From assembly GCA_910586575.1 (NCBI GenBank), contig CAJUJQ010000013.1, positions 1 through 38,182 of the forward strand: 38,182 nt of DNA, read 5' to 3'. Shown one piece after another: positions 6,112-13,179 of the stretch; the first letter of the stretch is position 1, and each line of letters opens with the position of its first letter. Below the pieces are notes generated by a model. That model made no database searches, was not told the origin of the DNA, and saw only the letters and a program-made list of their open reading frames with translations. This DNA comes from an uncultured Clostridia bacterium. GTDB lineage: Bacteria; Bacillota; Clostridia; Oscillospirales; Butyricicoccaceae. Both the position numbers and the translations under genes were made by a program.

Positions 6112-6136
6112 CTATTGATATCTGCAATATTATTAT
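6109..6136 (+). promoter_or_regulatory. Candidate sigma-A promoter for rep
   Basis: TTGCTA (6109-6114), a 16-bp spacer and TATTAT (6131-6136) form a plausible promoter in an AT-rich stretch 64 bases before the Rep start. Both hexamers differ from consensus, so this is a moderate call. Confidence 0.4.
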
Positions 6137-6199
6137 AGCAAATTTGCGGCAAAAAATCAACCAAAAACCGAAAAAAACGAAACAAAAAGGGTTGATAAA

Positions 6200-7123
6200 A
6201 TGCCGCGAATGAAGCGCGTTACGGTTTCGGGCGCGGTGCTGGAGCAGGAAATATTTAACGTCGCCCCGAACACAAAGAACCTTCGGGGCGCTGTCCCAAA
6301 ACCAGCAGCCGAAAGGACGGAGCAGGAAAAAGCAGAATACAACCGGAAACAATCATTAAAAAGGTGCATCCGTACCATAAACGCAACATTTGAACCGTTT
6401 GGATCGAAAGCCTTTTACACAACGCATACATTCGACGATGCGCATTTACCAAAGGATTACAGCGGGGTGCGCCGGGTGCGGGACAATTACATAAAGCGGC
6501 TGCAATATGAATTCCCCGATGCGGTAATCGTCGCCTTCATGGGGCGCGGCAGGCGCACAAAGCGGTTTCACTTGCATTGCATCATTGCAGGAGTTGACGA
6601 AAAGACCATCCGCGAAAAATGGAAGCACGGAAAGGTCATGCGGATAGAGCCGCTCCGGGAACACAATTATTACAATGGAATAGATCACGGGCGCGATTAC
6701 ACAGCCCTTGCAACATACCTTCATGGACACTGGAAAGAAGAGCAAGGAAAGGGCAAACGTTGGCGACAGACCAAAAACGTAAAGCAGGTGGAGCGCAAGC
6801 GCCCAACCATGCCGAAACGCCGCTACAGCATGGACAAGCCGCCGATCACCCCAAAGGGGTATATGCTGGTAGAGAAGCGCGAAAGCAACCATTATTTGGG
6901 CGGATACCTTTGTTTCAAGTATGTAAAGATACCGCCGCCAGACGAAAAAAAGGCAATGTTAAAGCCGGGGGGATACCCCCCGTTATGGCCTTGTATTATA
7001 GGTGCGTTTTACGACGAAGCCCGCACCTGTCAAGAGGAATCCGCAAATATTCACAAATTATTTACAAATAACAAGACGGCACGGAATGGAAGGAAGTGGA
7101 AAAATGTACGTCGGCCTTCATGA
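6200..7123 (+). CDS. HUH rolling-circle-type replication initiator (Rep)
   Basis: The 307-residue protein resembles the G2P/ORF2-type Rep family found in Firmicutes phages and plasmids. Motif 1 is near FYTTHTFDDAHLP (residues 72-84). The metal-binding HUH motif is RFHLHCIIAG with His124 and His126. Candidate catalytic tyrosines lie in DYTALATYLHGHW (Tyr167 and Tyr173). Such enzymes nick one strand at an origin hairpin and stay joined to the 5' end. The N-terminus and the C-terminal 100 residues are basic. A helicase is not fused. It starts after an AAAAAGGG site, downstream of two hairpins that could be the nick region, and overlaps the radical SAM gene by 20 bases. Family identity is good; that it drives phage genome replication is inferred. 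Confidence 0.82.
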   Translation: MPRMKRVTVSGAVLEQEIFNVAPNTKNLRGAVPKPAAERTEQEKAEYNRKQSLKRCIRTINATFEPFGSKAFYTTHTFDDAHLPKDYSGVRRVRDNYIKRLQYEFPDAVIVAFMGRGRRTKRFHLHCIIAGVDEKTIREKWKHGKVMRIEPLREHNYYNGIDHGRDYTALATYLHGHWKEEQGKGKRWRQTKNVKQVERKRPTMPKRRYSMDKPPITPKGYMLVEKRESNHYLGGYLCFKYVKIPPPDEKKAMLKPGGYPPLWPCIIGAFYDEARTCQEESANIHKLFTNNKTARNGRKWKNVRRPS

Positions 7124-8060
7124 CGCGGAGAAAGACCCGTGCAGCCAAAGACGGAAAAGGCGGTATGACGTGCGCCCGAACACCTACCCCAATTATGCCC
7201 TGATGAAAATTTCGGCATACCACAAAAGCAGGGGTGACAAAGTGGAATGGTGGACCCCGCTTATAGCTTCCTATGATCGGGTCTATTCCAGCAAGGTTTT
7301 TGACTTCACCCCGGAAAACCCCTACCTGCCGGAAGGAACGATCAAGGGCGGGACAGGGTACCCGGATATCCCCATAAATGCAGAGCTGCCCGCAGAGGTT
7401 GACGGCATGAAACCGGACTACAGCATATACCCGGCATGTGACTATGCAATCGGGTATATCACGCGGGGTTGTCCCAATCACTGCCGCTGGTGCGTCGTCC
7501 CTCAAAAGGAGGGCGGCATCCGGCCATACAGGCGGTGGGAGGATTTAGTCAGGCCGGACAGTAAAAAGTTGGTGCTGATGGACAATAACATTTTAGCGTG
7601 TGAGTACGGCATAGCAGAGCTTGAAAGGCTGACCGGCAGCGGGTACGCAATCGACCTGAACCAAGGCATGGACGCGCGGTTAGTCACACGGAACGTTGCC
7701 CGCATTCTTGCGGGGCTGCGCTGGATGCGGTTCATCCGCTTTTCATGTGACCAGATACCGCAGATCGAAGCGGTACTAAACGCCGCCGCCCTGCTTGCGG
7801 AGTATGGCGTGAAGCCTTACCGCCTGTTTATCTATCTGCTTGTTACAAAGGACATAGACGACGCGGCCTTCCGGGTTGACCGGCTCAAACAGCTAAAGGG
7901 TATCAGCATCTACGCGCAGGCGGAGCGGAATGAACGCCAAGGGATTATCCCGGACGCGCTGCAACTGGAATTTGCGCAGCGGTACATATACGGGCGCTGT
8001 TACCTGAAAGAAAGTTGGGCGAAATACTGCGCCCGGAGAGGATTCGGAAAGAAGGAGTGA
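7104..8060 (+). CDS. Radical SAM protein with possible B12-binding-like N-terminus
   Basis: The ATG at 7104 follows AAGGAAGTGG and overlaps the Rep gene. The 318-residue product has the CxxxCxxC iron-sulfur motif in TRGCPNHCRWC (Cys123, Cys127, Cys130), the signature of radical SAM enzymes. The first 110 residues resemble the cobalamin-binding-like domain found upstream of the SAM barrel in MiaB/elongator-type members (KISAYHKSRGDKVEWW, with VYSSKVFDF after it), although no DxHxxG motif is visible. The barrel follows to about residue 290 (LVLMDNNILA, LNQGMDARLV). Substrate unknown. Its neighbours are a Rep, a tiny four-cysteine protein and RecU, so a nucleic-acid modification is a reasonable inference, not shown. 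Confidence 0.85.
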   Translation: MYVGLHDAEKDPCSQRRKRRYDVRPNTYPNYALMKISAYHKSRGDKVEWWTPLIASYDRVYSSKVFDFTPENPYLPEGTIKGGTGYPDIPINAELPAEVDGMKPDYSIYPACDYAIGYITRGCPNHCRWCVVPQKEGGIRPYRRWEDLVRPDSKKLVLMDNNILACEYGIAELERLTGSGYAIDLNQGMDARLVTRNVARILAGLRWMRFIRFSCDQIPQIEAVLNAAALLAEYGVKPYRLFIYLLVTKDIDDAAFRVDRLKQLKGISIYAQAERNERQGIIPDALQLEFAQRYIYGRCYLKESWAKYCARRGFGKKE

Positions 8061-8061
8061 T

Positions 8062-8229
8062 ATGCCAAGAGGGAAAAACGGATATCAAAAGACCCCGACC
8101 GCAAGGGAAGCCAAACGAGCGGGGCAGATTATCAGGCGGTTTTGCCTGTCACGCACCGGGGACGATGCTTGCAAATGGTGTCCCCTGCGGCGCATGTGCG
8201 AAACCGCTCCGTACACATGGGAGGTATGA
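8062..8229 (+). CDS. Four-cysteine miniprotein, 55 aa
   Basis: It begins MPRGKNGYQKTPTAREAKRA one base after the radical SAM stop, with AAGGAG ahead. Four cysteines (28, 37, 40 and 46) sit in the C-terminal half around CKWCPLRRMC and could bind zinc or an iron-sulfur cluster. The N-terminal half is basic. It lies between the radical SAM gene and RecU with almost no spacing, so the three are co-translated. No family is recognised. A small partner of the radical SAM enzyme or a nucleic-acid binding protein are both possible. Confidence 0.6.
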   Translation: MPRGKNGYQKTPTAREAKRAGQIIRRFCLSRTGDDACKWCPLRRMCETAPYTWEV

Positions 8230-8232
8230 TCT

Positions 8233-8769
8233 GTGACCGATCAACAGCAAGCCCGCCAGCAGTGGCAGAACCGGGTAAACAATGCACAGGGGCATTTCTT
8301 TGAAGGTGCTATCATGGCGGCGTGCCGGTTTTACCACGACCACGAGCGGGCGGAGATCGACAAGACCCCGGAGCCGTTTCGGGTTACGAAAAAGAGTAAG
8401 GACGGCATCTTTACGGGCCGGTTTACCGCCCTTGCCGCCCCTGACTTCCAGGGAACGCTTGCGGGTGGGCGCTCTATCGTGTTCGAGGCAAAGTACACCA
8501 CAAAAGACAGCATCAGGCGTTCCGTGCTGACCGATGCGCAAATGTCAGCGCTGGAAAGCCATATGCGGCGCGGGGCGGTTGCCGGTGTGTGCGTCGGGAT
8601 CAACGACCAATTTTTCTTTGTGCCTTGGCTGAAATGGCGAGACATGAAGGAACACTTTGGAAAGGTATCATTGCGTGCGGTGGACTTGGCCGCATACCGG
8701 GTGTGCTTTTCGGGTGCAGTGCTGTTTCTCGACTACATGCACACGGATTTTGAAACGGTATTCGGGTAG
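8233..8769 (+). CDS. recU: RecU-type Holliday junction resolvase
   Basis: The GTG start follows GGGAGG. The 178-residue protein matches the RecU family, which cleaves Holliday junctions in Gram-positive bacteria and their phages. Family features are the N-terminal FFEGAIMAAC (Glu24), the DFQG segment with Asp71, the ExK motif in IVFEAKYT (Glu85 and Lys87), and the following helix (LTDAQMSALESHMRRGAVAG). These are the expected acidic and Lys residues of its PD-(D/E)xK-type active site. It would resolve recombination intermediates or branched DNA before packaging. Length is normal for the family. Confidence 0.88.
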   Translation: MTDQQQARQQWQNRVNNAQGHFFEGAIMAACRFYHDHERAEIDKTPEPFRVTKKSKDGIFTGRFTALAAPDFQGTLAGGRSIVFEAKYTTKDSIRRSVLTDAQMSALESHMRRGAVAGVCVGINDQFFFVPWLKWRDMKEHFGKVSLRAVDLAAYRVCFSGAVLFLDYMHTDFETVFG

Positions 8770-8794
8770 CCGCAGTTGTGGCGCGGGTGTCCAG

Positions 8795-8836
8795 AGGGCA
8801 GCGCCCTTTGGCGGGGTTGAAAGGGGCTGGCCCCTT
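8795..8836 (+). other. Two small hairpins in the gap after recU
   Basis: The 136-base gap 8770-8905 holds AGGGC/GCCCT (8795-8807) and AAGGGGC/GCCCCTT (8821-8836). Neither has a T-run, so they are weak terminators at best. The next gene's AAAGGAG ribosome binding site follows at the end of the gap. Confidence 0.4.
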
Positions 8837-8905
8837 CTCCCCTTGCGCTGGAACAGTATAAAACCAGAACGGCATGGCAGAAAAACAGAAAGGAGCTTTG
8901 ACAGC

Positions 8906-9061
8906 ATGAGAGCATTACACAAAAAGACCCCTTACCGGGTGTGTCCGCATTGCGGGGCGCATTTGGATGCGGGAGAAACCTGCGATTGCAGGCAGACGAA
9001 ACAGGAGCAAAGAACCGCCGTCGAGCGGGTGATCGCTCAAGCCGCAGCCTGCCGGGGGTGA
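8906..9061 (+). CDS. Zinc-ribbon miniprotein, 51 aa
   Basis: The start follows AAAGGAG. The product has two cysteine pairs, CPHC (13-16) and CDC (26-28), separated by nine residues, a compact zinc-ribbon arrangement (RVCPHCGAHLDAGETCDC). The remainder is a charged helix. Such miniproteins are common in Firmicutes phage replication regions and their role is unknown. It is followed four bases later by a ribbon-helix-helix-like gene. Confidence 0.6.
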   Translation: MRALHKKTPYRVCPHCGAHLDAGETCDCRQTKQEQRTAVERVIAQAAACRG

Positions 9062-9065
9062 TCGC

Positions 9066-9224
9066 ATGAACAGGAAGCACAGAAAAAAGCTGACCGTCCG
9101 CATAACACCGCAAACCGCATACAACCTTGACCGCCTTGCGCAGCTGGGCGGTCAGAAATCGCCGGGGCGCGTGGTTGACAAACTGGTACGGGATAAAATG
9201 CTTTGCTTGAGGCGGTGGCGCTGA
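9066..9224 (+). CDS. Small ribbon-helix-helix-like protein, 52 aa
   Basis: It begins MNRKHRKKLTVRITPQTAYN. A basic N-terminal strand (KLTVRIT) followed by two helices (AYNLDRLAQLG and PGRVVDKLVRDKM) is the layout of a ribbon-helix-helix DNA-binding protein. Its stop codon abuts the ATG of the methyltransferase at 9225, so the two are coupled and it may control or assist that gene. No specific family is assigned. Confidence 0.55.
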   Translation: MNRKHRKKLTVRITPQTAYNLDRLAQLGGQKSPGRVVDKLVRDKMLCLRRWR

Positions 9225-9920
9225 ATGTTCGAGTTAAACCGTCTTTATAACATGGATTACATGGAAGCAATGCAGGAAATCCCGGACGGCTATTTTCAGC
9301 TTGCAATCATTGATCCGCCCTATGGCATCGGCGAAAGCGGCAAGAAGAATGCGACGCGCGGCCTTCTGGCAAAGGCGCAGGCTTACACGCCCTATTTCGG
9401 ACAGGATAAGGACGCGCCGCCGCCTGAATATTTCGCGGAGCTGCGCCGGGTGTCCCGCAATCAAATCATATTCGGGGCCAACCACTTTATCAGCCGGATA
9501 CCGTTTGACAGTCCCTGTTGGGTGGTATGGGACAAGGAGAACGGCGCAACCGATTTTGCGGACTGTGAATTAGCCTGGACAAGCTTCAAAAGCGCCGTGC
9601 GGATATTCCGCTTTCGGTGGCAAGGAATGTTGCAGGGTGACATGAAGCACCGGGAAGCCCGCATACACCCCAACCAAAAGCCGGTCAGGCTGTATGAATG
9701 GCTCCTACGGGAGTACGCCAAGCCGGGGGACCGCATTTTAGACACGCACGCCGGGAGCGCGTCAAGCCTGATTGCCTGCCACAATTTAGGATTTGATTTC
9801 TTGGGGTTCGAGATCGACAAGGTATATTTCGAGCGGGCGCGGCAGCGGTTGGAATCGGTGCAAGCGCAAATGCGGTTTATGGACCTTGCGCCGCAGGAGG
9901 TACACGATGCGAAAATGTGA
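9225..9920 (+). CDS. DNA N4-cytosine/N6-adenine methyltransferase (DPPY type)
   Basis: The 231-residue enzyme carries the catalytic DPPY motif at residues 30-33 (LAIIDPPYGIG) near its N-terminus. The AdoMet-binding segment comes near its C-terminus (RILDTHAGSASSLIA, then FLGFEID), which is the beta-class order. The HPNQKPVRLYEWLL segment between is typical of phage methyltransferases of this class. It would modify an exocyclic amino group of adenine or cytosine. The start codon directly follows the upstream stop. Together with the C5 and NPPY enzymes it gives the phage three chemically distinct ways to mask its DNA. Confidence 0.9.
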   Translation: MFELNRLYNMDYMEAMQEIPDGYFQLAIIDPPYGIGESGKKNATRGLLAKAQAYTPYFGQDKDAPPPEYFAELRRVSRNQIIFGANHFISRIPFDSPCWVVWDKENGATDFADCELAWTSFKSAVRIFRFRWQGMLQGDMKHREARIHPNQKPVRLYEWLLREYAKPGDRILDTHAGSASSLIACHNLGFDFLGFEIDKVYFERARQRLESVQAQMRFMDLAPQEVHDAKM

Positions 9921-10146
9921 GCGGTGCGGCGCACCCATACCGGATACCCTTGCACTTTGCCCCGACTGCCTGCGCCTTGCAGGCGCGGACGCGGCGGAGG
10001 TGTCGGCATCGGAAACCATGCGAGATATAGCCGCAATCCTGAGCATAGAAGCAGGGACCGAAGCAAGCGAAAAGCAGGCGGTGCAGGCTATTATGAATAT
10101 CGCCGCAAGGCTGGAAAGGAGCGTTACAAATGGCAAAACGGAATAA
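9907..10146 (+). CDS. Zinc-finger-like protein, 79 aa
   Basis: The ATG at 9907 sits inside the end of the methyltransferase gene, with CAGGAGG six bases ahead. The N-terminus MRKCERCGAPIPDTLALCPD carries CxxC and CxxC knuckles (CERC and CPDC), a zinc-ribbon site. The remaining 55 residues form a helical region rich in Ala and Glu. Overlaps on both sides suggest translational coupling within the 8906-11340 block. Function unknown. Confidence 0.65.
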   Translation: MRKCERCGAPIPDTLALCPDCLRLAGADAAEVSASETMRDIAAILSIEAGTEASEKQAVQAIMNIAARLERSVTNGKTE

Positions 10147-10375
10147 CAAGCGCGGCAGGAAGCCGCAGCACACCCGGAAGCAGCGGAAAGCCGCACGCAT
10201 GGCGGAACAGTATGCCGCCGCGCGGATAAGCCAGGAGCAGGCGCAGAAACGGGCGGAGGCGGCTTTGGCGCAGGTGCAGGGGAATATGACCCCGGCGCTG
10301 CAAGCGGCCTTGCAGCAGGCGCAGCGCGTCGCACAGAGTGTGCAGAACCGGAAAGGGGTGCGGCATGATAATTAA
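10130..10375 (+). CDS. Basic/helical hypothetical protein, 81 aa
   Basis: The first 25 residues are strongly basic (MAKRNNKRGRKPQHTRKQRK), followed by an Ala/Gln-rich segment likely to form a long helix or coiled coil. It starts inside the end of the previous gene behind a GGAGCG-like site and overlaps the next gene by 11 bases. The composition would suit a nucleic-acid binding or histone-like accessory protein, but no family is recognised. Confidence 0.55.
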   Translation: MAKRNNKRGRKPQHTRKQRKAARMAEQYAAARISQEQAQKRAEAALAQVQGNMTPALQAALQQAQRVAQSVQNRKGVRHDN

Positions 10376-10940
10376 GCATGTAATTTCCCTTTGCAAACGG
10401 GACCGCCGCATGACGCTTTACGATGACTATAGCGGGGAAAGTGCGGCACAGTGGTTAGGCGCGTCGAGTGCAATCTACCCCTTGCAGCACATGCCGCAGC
10501 TTGACGAAAACAATGTTTTCACCGTATTTGACATTACGTCAAAGCAGGCGGATAAAATCATTTTTCGGAGGGAAGAACTGCCGAAAATCGTTGACTTCCG
10601 GGACGTGGTAGAATGCGAAAACGCGTTAGAAACCGCCGACATAGAAATCGGGTTCGGTGGGACGCTCCTGCTTCCCCTGCACACGTCGCAAGGAATCAGA
10701 TTCATTGACAAGGCGTATTTAAGGCCGCTTGCGGATTGTGATGAGGATATGTTGATGTTCCATGAACGCACAACCGCAGACGGCGACTTATACATAGCGG
10801 TAAAGGTCGGCATGATACTTGCGGCAGTTATCGCTCCGTTTGATGTGGTCAATGAAAATTTCACTGAAAAGCTCCAGACAATCACAAAGGATTGCACAGT
10901 CGCCCTGTTTAGTAAGAAGGTGAAAGAAAATGAGCCATAG
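10365..10940 (+). CDS. Hypothetical protein, 191 aa
   Basis: The ATG at 10365 follows AAAGGGGTG and lies inside the previous gene. The 191-residue product is a balanced soluble alpha/beta protein with no membrane segments or metal motifs. Features include a central acidic region (VVECENALETADIEIGFG) and a hydrophobic strand-turn segment (VGMILAAVIAPFDVV). I do not recognise the family. Its last bases overlap the following gene, consistent with one operon. Confidence 0.68.
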   Translation: MIIKHVISLCKRDRRMTLYDDYSGESAAQWLGASSAIYPLQHMPQLDENNVFTVFDITSKQADKIIFRREELPKIVDFRDVVECENALETADIEIGFGGTLLLPLHTSQGIRFIDKAYLRPLADCDEDMLMFHERTTADGDLYIAVKVGMILAAVIAPFDVVNENFTEKLQTITKDCTVALFSKKVKENEP

Positions 10941-11340
10941 CGCAGAACGGGCGGAAAAGCCCCTGACCGGTGAAGCATCCGACCTCCTGATTTTGCAGGA
11001 GCGTGAACAGCGGTATTTGGTCGGGGTAAACGGACACACCGATCGCATGATTATTCCGACAAAGGACTTTTGCGAATTGCGCGAAATGTATAAAAGCATG
11101 ATTCAAGAACGGAATGGAATGCCGGAGGAACCGGGGGAAATGAGCATCGAACAGGCGGTTGCAATCCTCAACCCGGAAACAAGCCGGGAAGCGCTTGCGG
11201 CGTATGAAGATTACGGCGGATTCCTCAGCAGAGAAGCGGGAGTAAAGGCGTGCGAGGAGGCTTGTCGGGTCGCCGTCAAGATCATGCGGGAAAAGCTGTC
11301 AGCGGAACGCCGCGAGGAAAAGGAGGAATCCGAACAGTGA
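10930..11340 (+). CDS. Hypothetical protein, 136 aa
   Basis: It starts at an ATG inside the end of the preceding gene. The N-terminal 60 residues carry a beta-rich segment (RYLVGVNGHTDRMII). The C-terminal half is helical and ends in a highly charged tail (LSAERREEKEESEQ). The segment MSIEQAVAILNPETSREALA resembles a pattern I associate with Firmicutes phage hypothetical proteins. Its TGA overlaps the GTG of the next methyltransferase (GTGA), and the ribosome binding site of that enzyme lies within this tail. Function unknown. Confidence 0.65.
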   Translation: MSHSAERAEKPLTGEASDLLILQEREQRYLVGVNGHTDRMIIPTKDFCELREMYKSMIQERNGMPEEPGEMSIEQAVAILNPETSREALAAYEDYGGFLSREAGVKACEEACRVAVKIMREKLSAERREEKEESEQ

Positions 11341-11792
11341 ACGCCGCACTTTTAAGCAGTAAGAAAATGGACTACTGCACCCCGCAGGACTTTTTCAACA
11401 GGCTTGACGCTGAATTTCACTTTGCACTTGATGCAGCCGCAACAGAGAGAAGCGCAAAATGCCAGACGTACTATACCCCGGAAACCGATGGGCTGAAAAG
11501 CCCGTGGACGGTAGGAGGAGGGGCAGTATTCTGCAATCCCCCATACGGGCGCGAAATCGGGAAATGGGTGCGGAAGGCCTATGAAGAAGCGCAGAGTGGG
11601 GAAACGGTTGTGCTGCTGATACCCGCCCGGACAGATACGGCGTATTTCCATGATTACATATACGGGAAAGCGGAAATCCGTTTTATCCGCGGGCGGCTGC
11701 ATTTTACCGATGAAACCGGGACAGCGTACCCGCCCGCCCCGTTCCCGTCAATGGTGGTTATCTACAACGGCAAAGGAAAGGATGAAAGATGA
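11337..11792 (+). CDS. Phage DNA N6-adenine methyltransferase (NPPY type)
   Basis: The GTG start overlaps the previous stop and follows AAGGAGG by 10 bases. The 151-residue enzyme matches the compact phage Dam family. It has YCTPQDFFNRLDAEFHFALD at the N-terminus, the catalytic NPPY at residues 67-70 (FCNPPYGREIGKW), and a C-terminal strand region (FIRGRLHF, then PFPSMVVIY). Members methylate adenine N6 and are usually 150-180 residues. It would protect phage DNA from restriction. It overlaps the ASCH gene as ATGA, so the two are coupled. Confidence 0.9.
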   Translation: MNAALLSSKKMDYCTPQDFFNRLDAEFHFALDAAATERSAKCQTYYTPETDGLKSPWTVGGGAVFCNPPYGREIGKWVRKAYEEAQSGETVVLLIPARTDTAYFHDYIYGKAEIRFIRGRLHFTDETGTAYPPAPFPSMVVIYNGKGKDER

Positions 11793-12316
11793 AAGCATTT
11801 ACAGTATATCAGCCCTACGCATTCGCGATCGTCACAGGGCTGAAACACTACGAAACCCGCAAAAAGCGTACCAGCATCCGGGGGCGTGTCGCCGTCCATG
11901 CGGCGAAAGGAACGCCGCGGTTTGTGACTATGGCGTTAGATATGGCCTTGCCGGAACACATGACGCTCCACTATGGCGCGGTGATCGGCACGGTTGAAAT
12001 TGTCGATTGCGTCCGGGTTGAAGAAATCCGGGACAGCCTGACTGAGCGGGAGCGGGCGTTGGGCGACTATTCGCCGGGTCGGTTCGCGTGGGTGCTGCAA
12101 AATCCGGAAATGTTTGACACTCCCATACCGGCACGAGGAAATCAAGGCTGGTGGACCTGGAATGGCGAACGCTGCCGGGAATGCTGGTGCATGACATGCG
12201 ACGCATTCAGGACGGAGGCTTGTTTGGAGGGCAAAGACGTTTGCGGAAAGTGCGCCCCGGACAAACACACGTCATATTGTCCATGGCATCCATGCGAAAA
12301 CGGAGGAAAGGCCTAA
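11789..12316 (+). CDS. ASCH-domain protein with cysteine-rich tail
   Basis: Residues 1-115 match an ASCH domain, a PUA-like fold that binds RNA or modified nucleosides. They start MKAFTVYQPYAFAIVTGLKH and contain the ETRKKRTSIRGRVAVHA strand region. The last 45 residues are a separate segment with nine cysteines (CRECWCMTCDAFRTEACLEG and onward) and two histidines that could bind zinc or iron-sulfur. The start overlaps the adenine methyltransferase stop. The pairing suggests a role in nucleic-acid modification or its recognition, but the ligand is unknown. Confidence 0.82.
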   Translation: MKAFTVYQPYAFAIVTGLKHYETRKKRTSIRGRVAVHAAKGTPRFVTMALDMALPEHMTLHYGAVIGTVEIVDCVRVEEIRDSLTERERALGDYSPGRFAWVLQNPEMFDTPIPARGNQGWWTWNGERCRECWCMTCDAFRTEACLEGKDVCGKCAPDKHTSYCPWHPCENGGKA

Positions 12317-12372
12317 CTGGCATTCAACACCCGCAGTCGAGCGGGGCAAAATAAATACAGGAGGTTTGAACA

Positions 12373-13179
12373 GTGGTTACCATTTCCATTATCAATCTGA
12401 AAGGCGGGGTTGCAAAGACCCTGACCGCGGTAAACATGGCGCACATTCTGGCATCAGTACATAACAGGCGGGTGCTGCTGGTAGACAATGACAAGCAGGG
12501 CAACGCGTCCAAAATGTTCGGGCTGCACAGCTACGAGGAAAAGAGCGTTGCGGATATCATGACCGAAAAGCGCCCGAACATGCAGGATATCATTGCGGGG
12601 ACGCAATACAGCAGCCTTGACCTTGTCCCGGCCAATATGAACCTGCTCCGCGCAAACCTTGCGGTAATGGTAGACAACACCCGGCAGCGGGAAACGCGCT
12701 TCAGAAAGGCGCTGGGCGCGATTGCGGAGGCTTATGATTTCTGCATCATCGACAATGCGCCGGATATCAATATCAGCACAATCAATGCGCTTGCAGCATC
12801 CGACGATGTAATCATCCCGATCAAGATTGACAAATTTGCCTTTGACGGGCTGGCAGAGCTGAAGGAACAGATCGGGAACACGCAAGAGGAATTAAACCCG
12901 GCCTTGCGCCTGCGCGGCTGCCTTGTGACCTCCTACCAGCGGAACGACGTAAACGCGCAGGGGGAAGAATGGCTCCGCGCACAGAAGGATTTCCCGGTAT
13001 TCCATACGCACATCCGCCGCACGGCAAAGGTGGATGAAAGCACCTTTGCGGCGCTGCCGATTGTCACCTATTCGCGGCGGTGCGGCGCGGCGGCGGACTA
13101 TCTGCAATTTGTCCGAGAGTATTTAGGAATGTTGTCCGATTCGGACACAAATTTGAAAGGGGCCGCGCGGCATGGGTAA
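12373..13179 (+). CDS. parA: ParA/Soj-family partition ATPase
   Basis: The GTG start follows AGGAGG. The 268-residue protein opens with the deviant Walker A box of ParA ATPases (LKGGVAKTLTAVNMA), followed by LLVDNDKQGNASKMFG as Walker A' (usually DxDPQG; here DNDKQG). The Walker B-like FCIIDNAPD and the switch-region IPIKIDKFAFDG follow. No N-terminal HTH is present, so it is the small chromosomal/type Ib-like form. It would move or tether DNA with ParB. Its stop overlaps the ParB start by 8 bases. Plasmid-type partition genes in a phage argue for extrachromosomal maintenance at some stage. Confidence 0.9.
   Translation: MVTISIINLKGGVAKTLTAVNMAHILASVHNRRVLLVDNDKQGNASKMFGLHSYEEKSVADIMTEKRPNMQDIIAGTQYSSLDLVPANMNLLRANLAVMVDNTRQRETRFRKALGAIAEAYDFCIIDNAPDINISTINALAASDDVIIPIKIDKFAFDGLAELKEQIGNTQEELNPALRLRGCLVTSYQRNDVNAQGEEWLRAQKDFPVFHTHIRRTAKVDESTFAALPIVTYSRRCGAAADYLQFVREYLGMLSDSDTNLKGAARHG

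Noticed and set aside
6124..6136. AATATTATTA resembling the circular ssDNA virus nonanucleotide TAATATTAC
   Set aside because: The match is incomplete, in an AT-rich promoter stretch and not in a hairpin loop.
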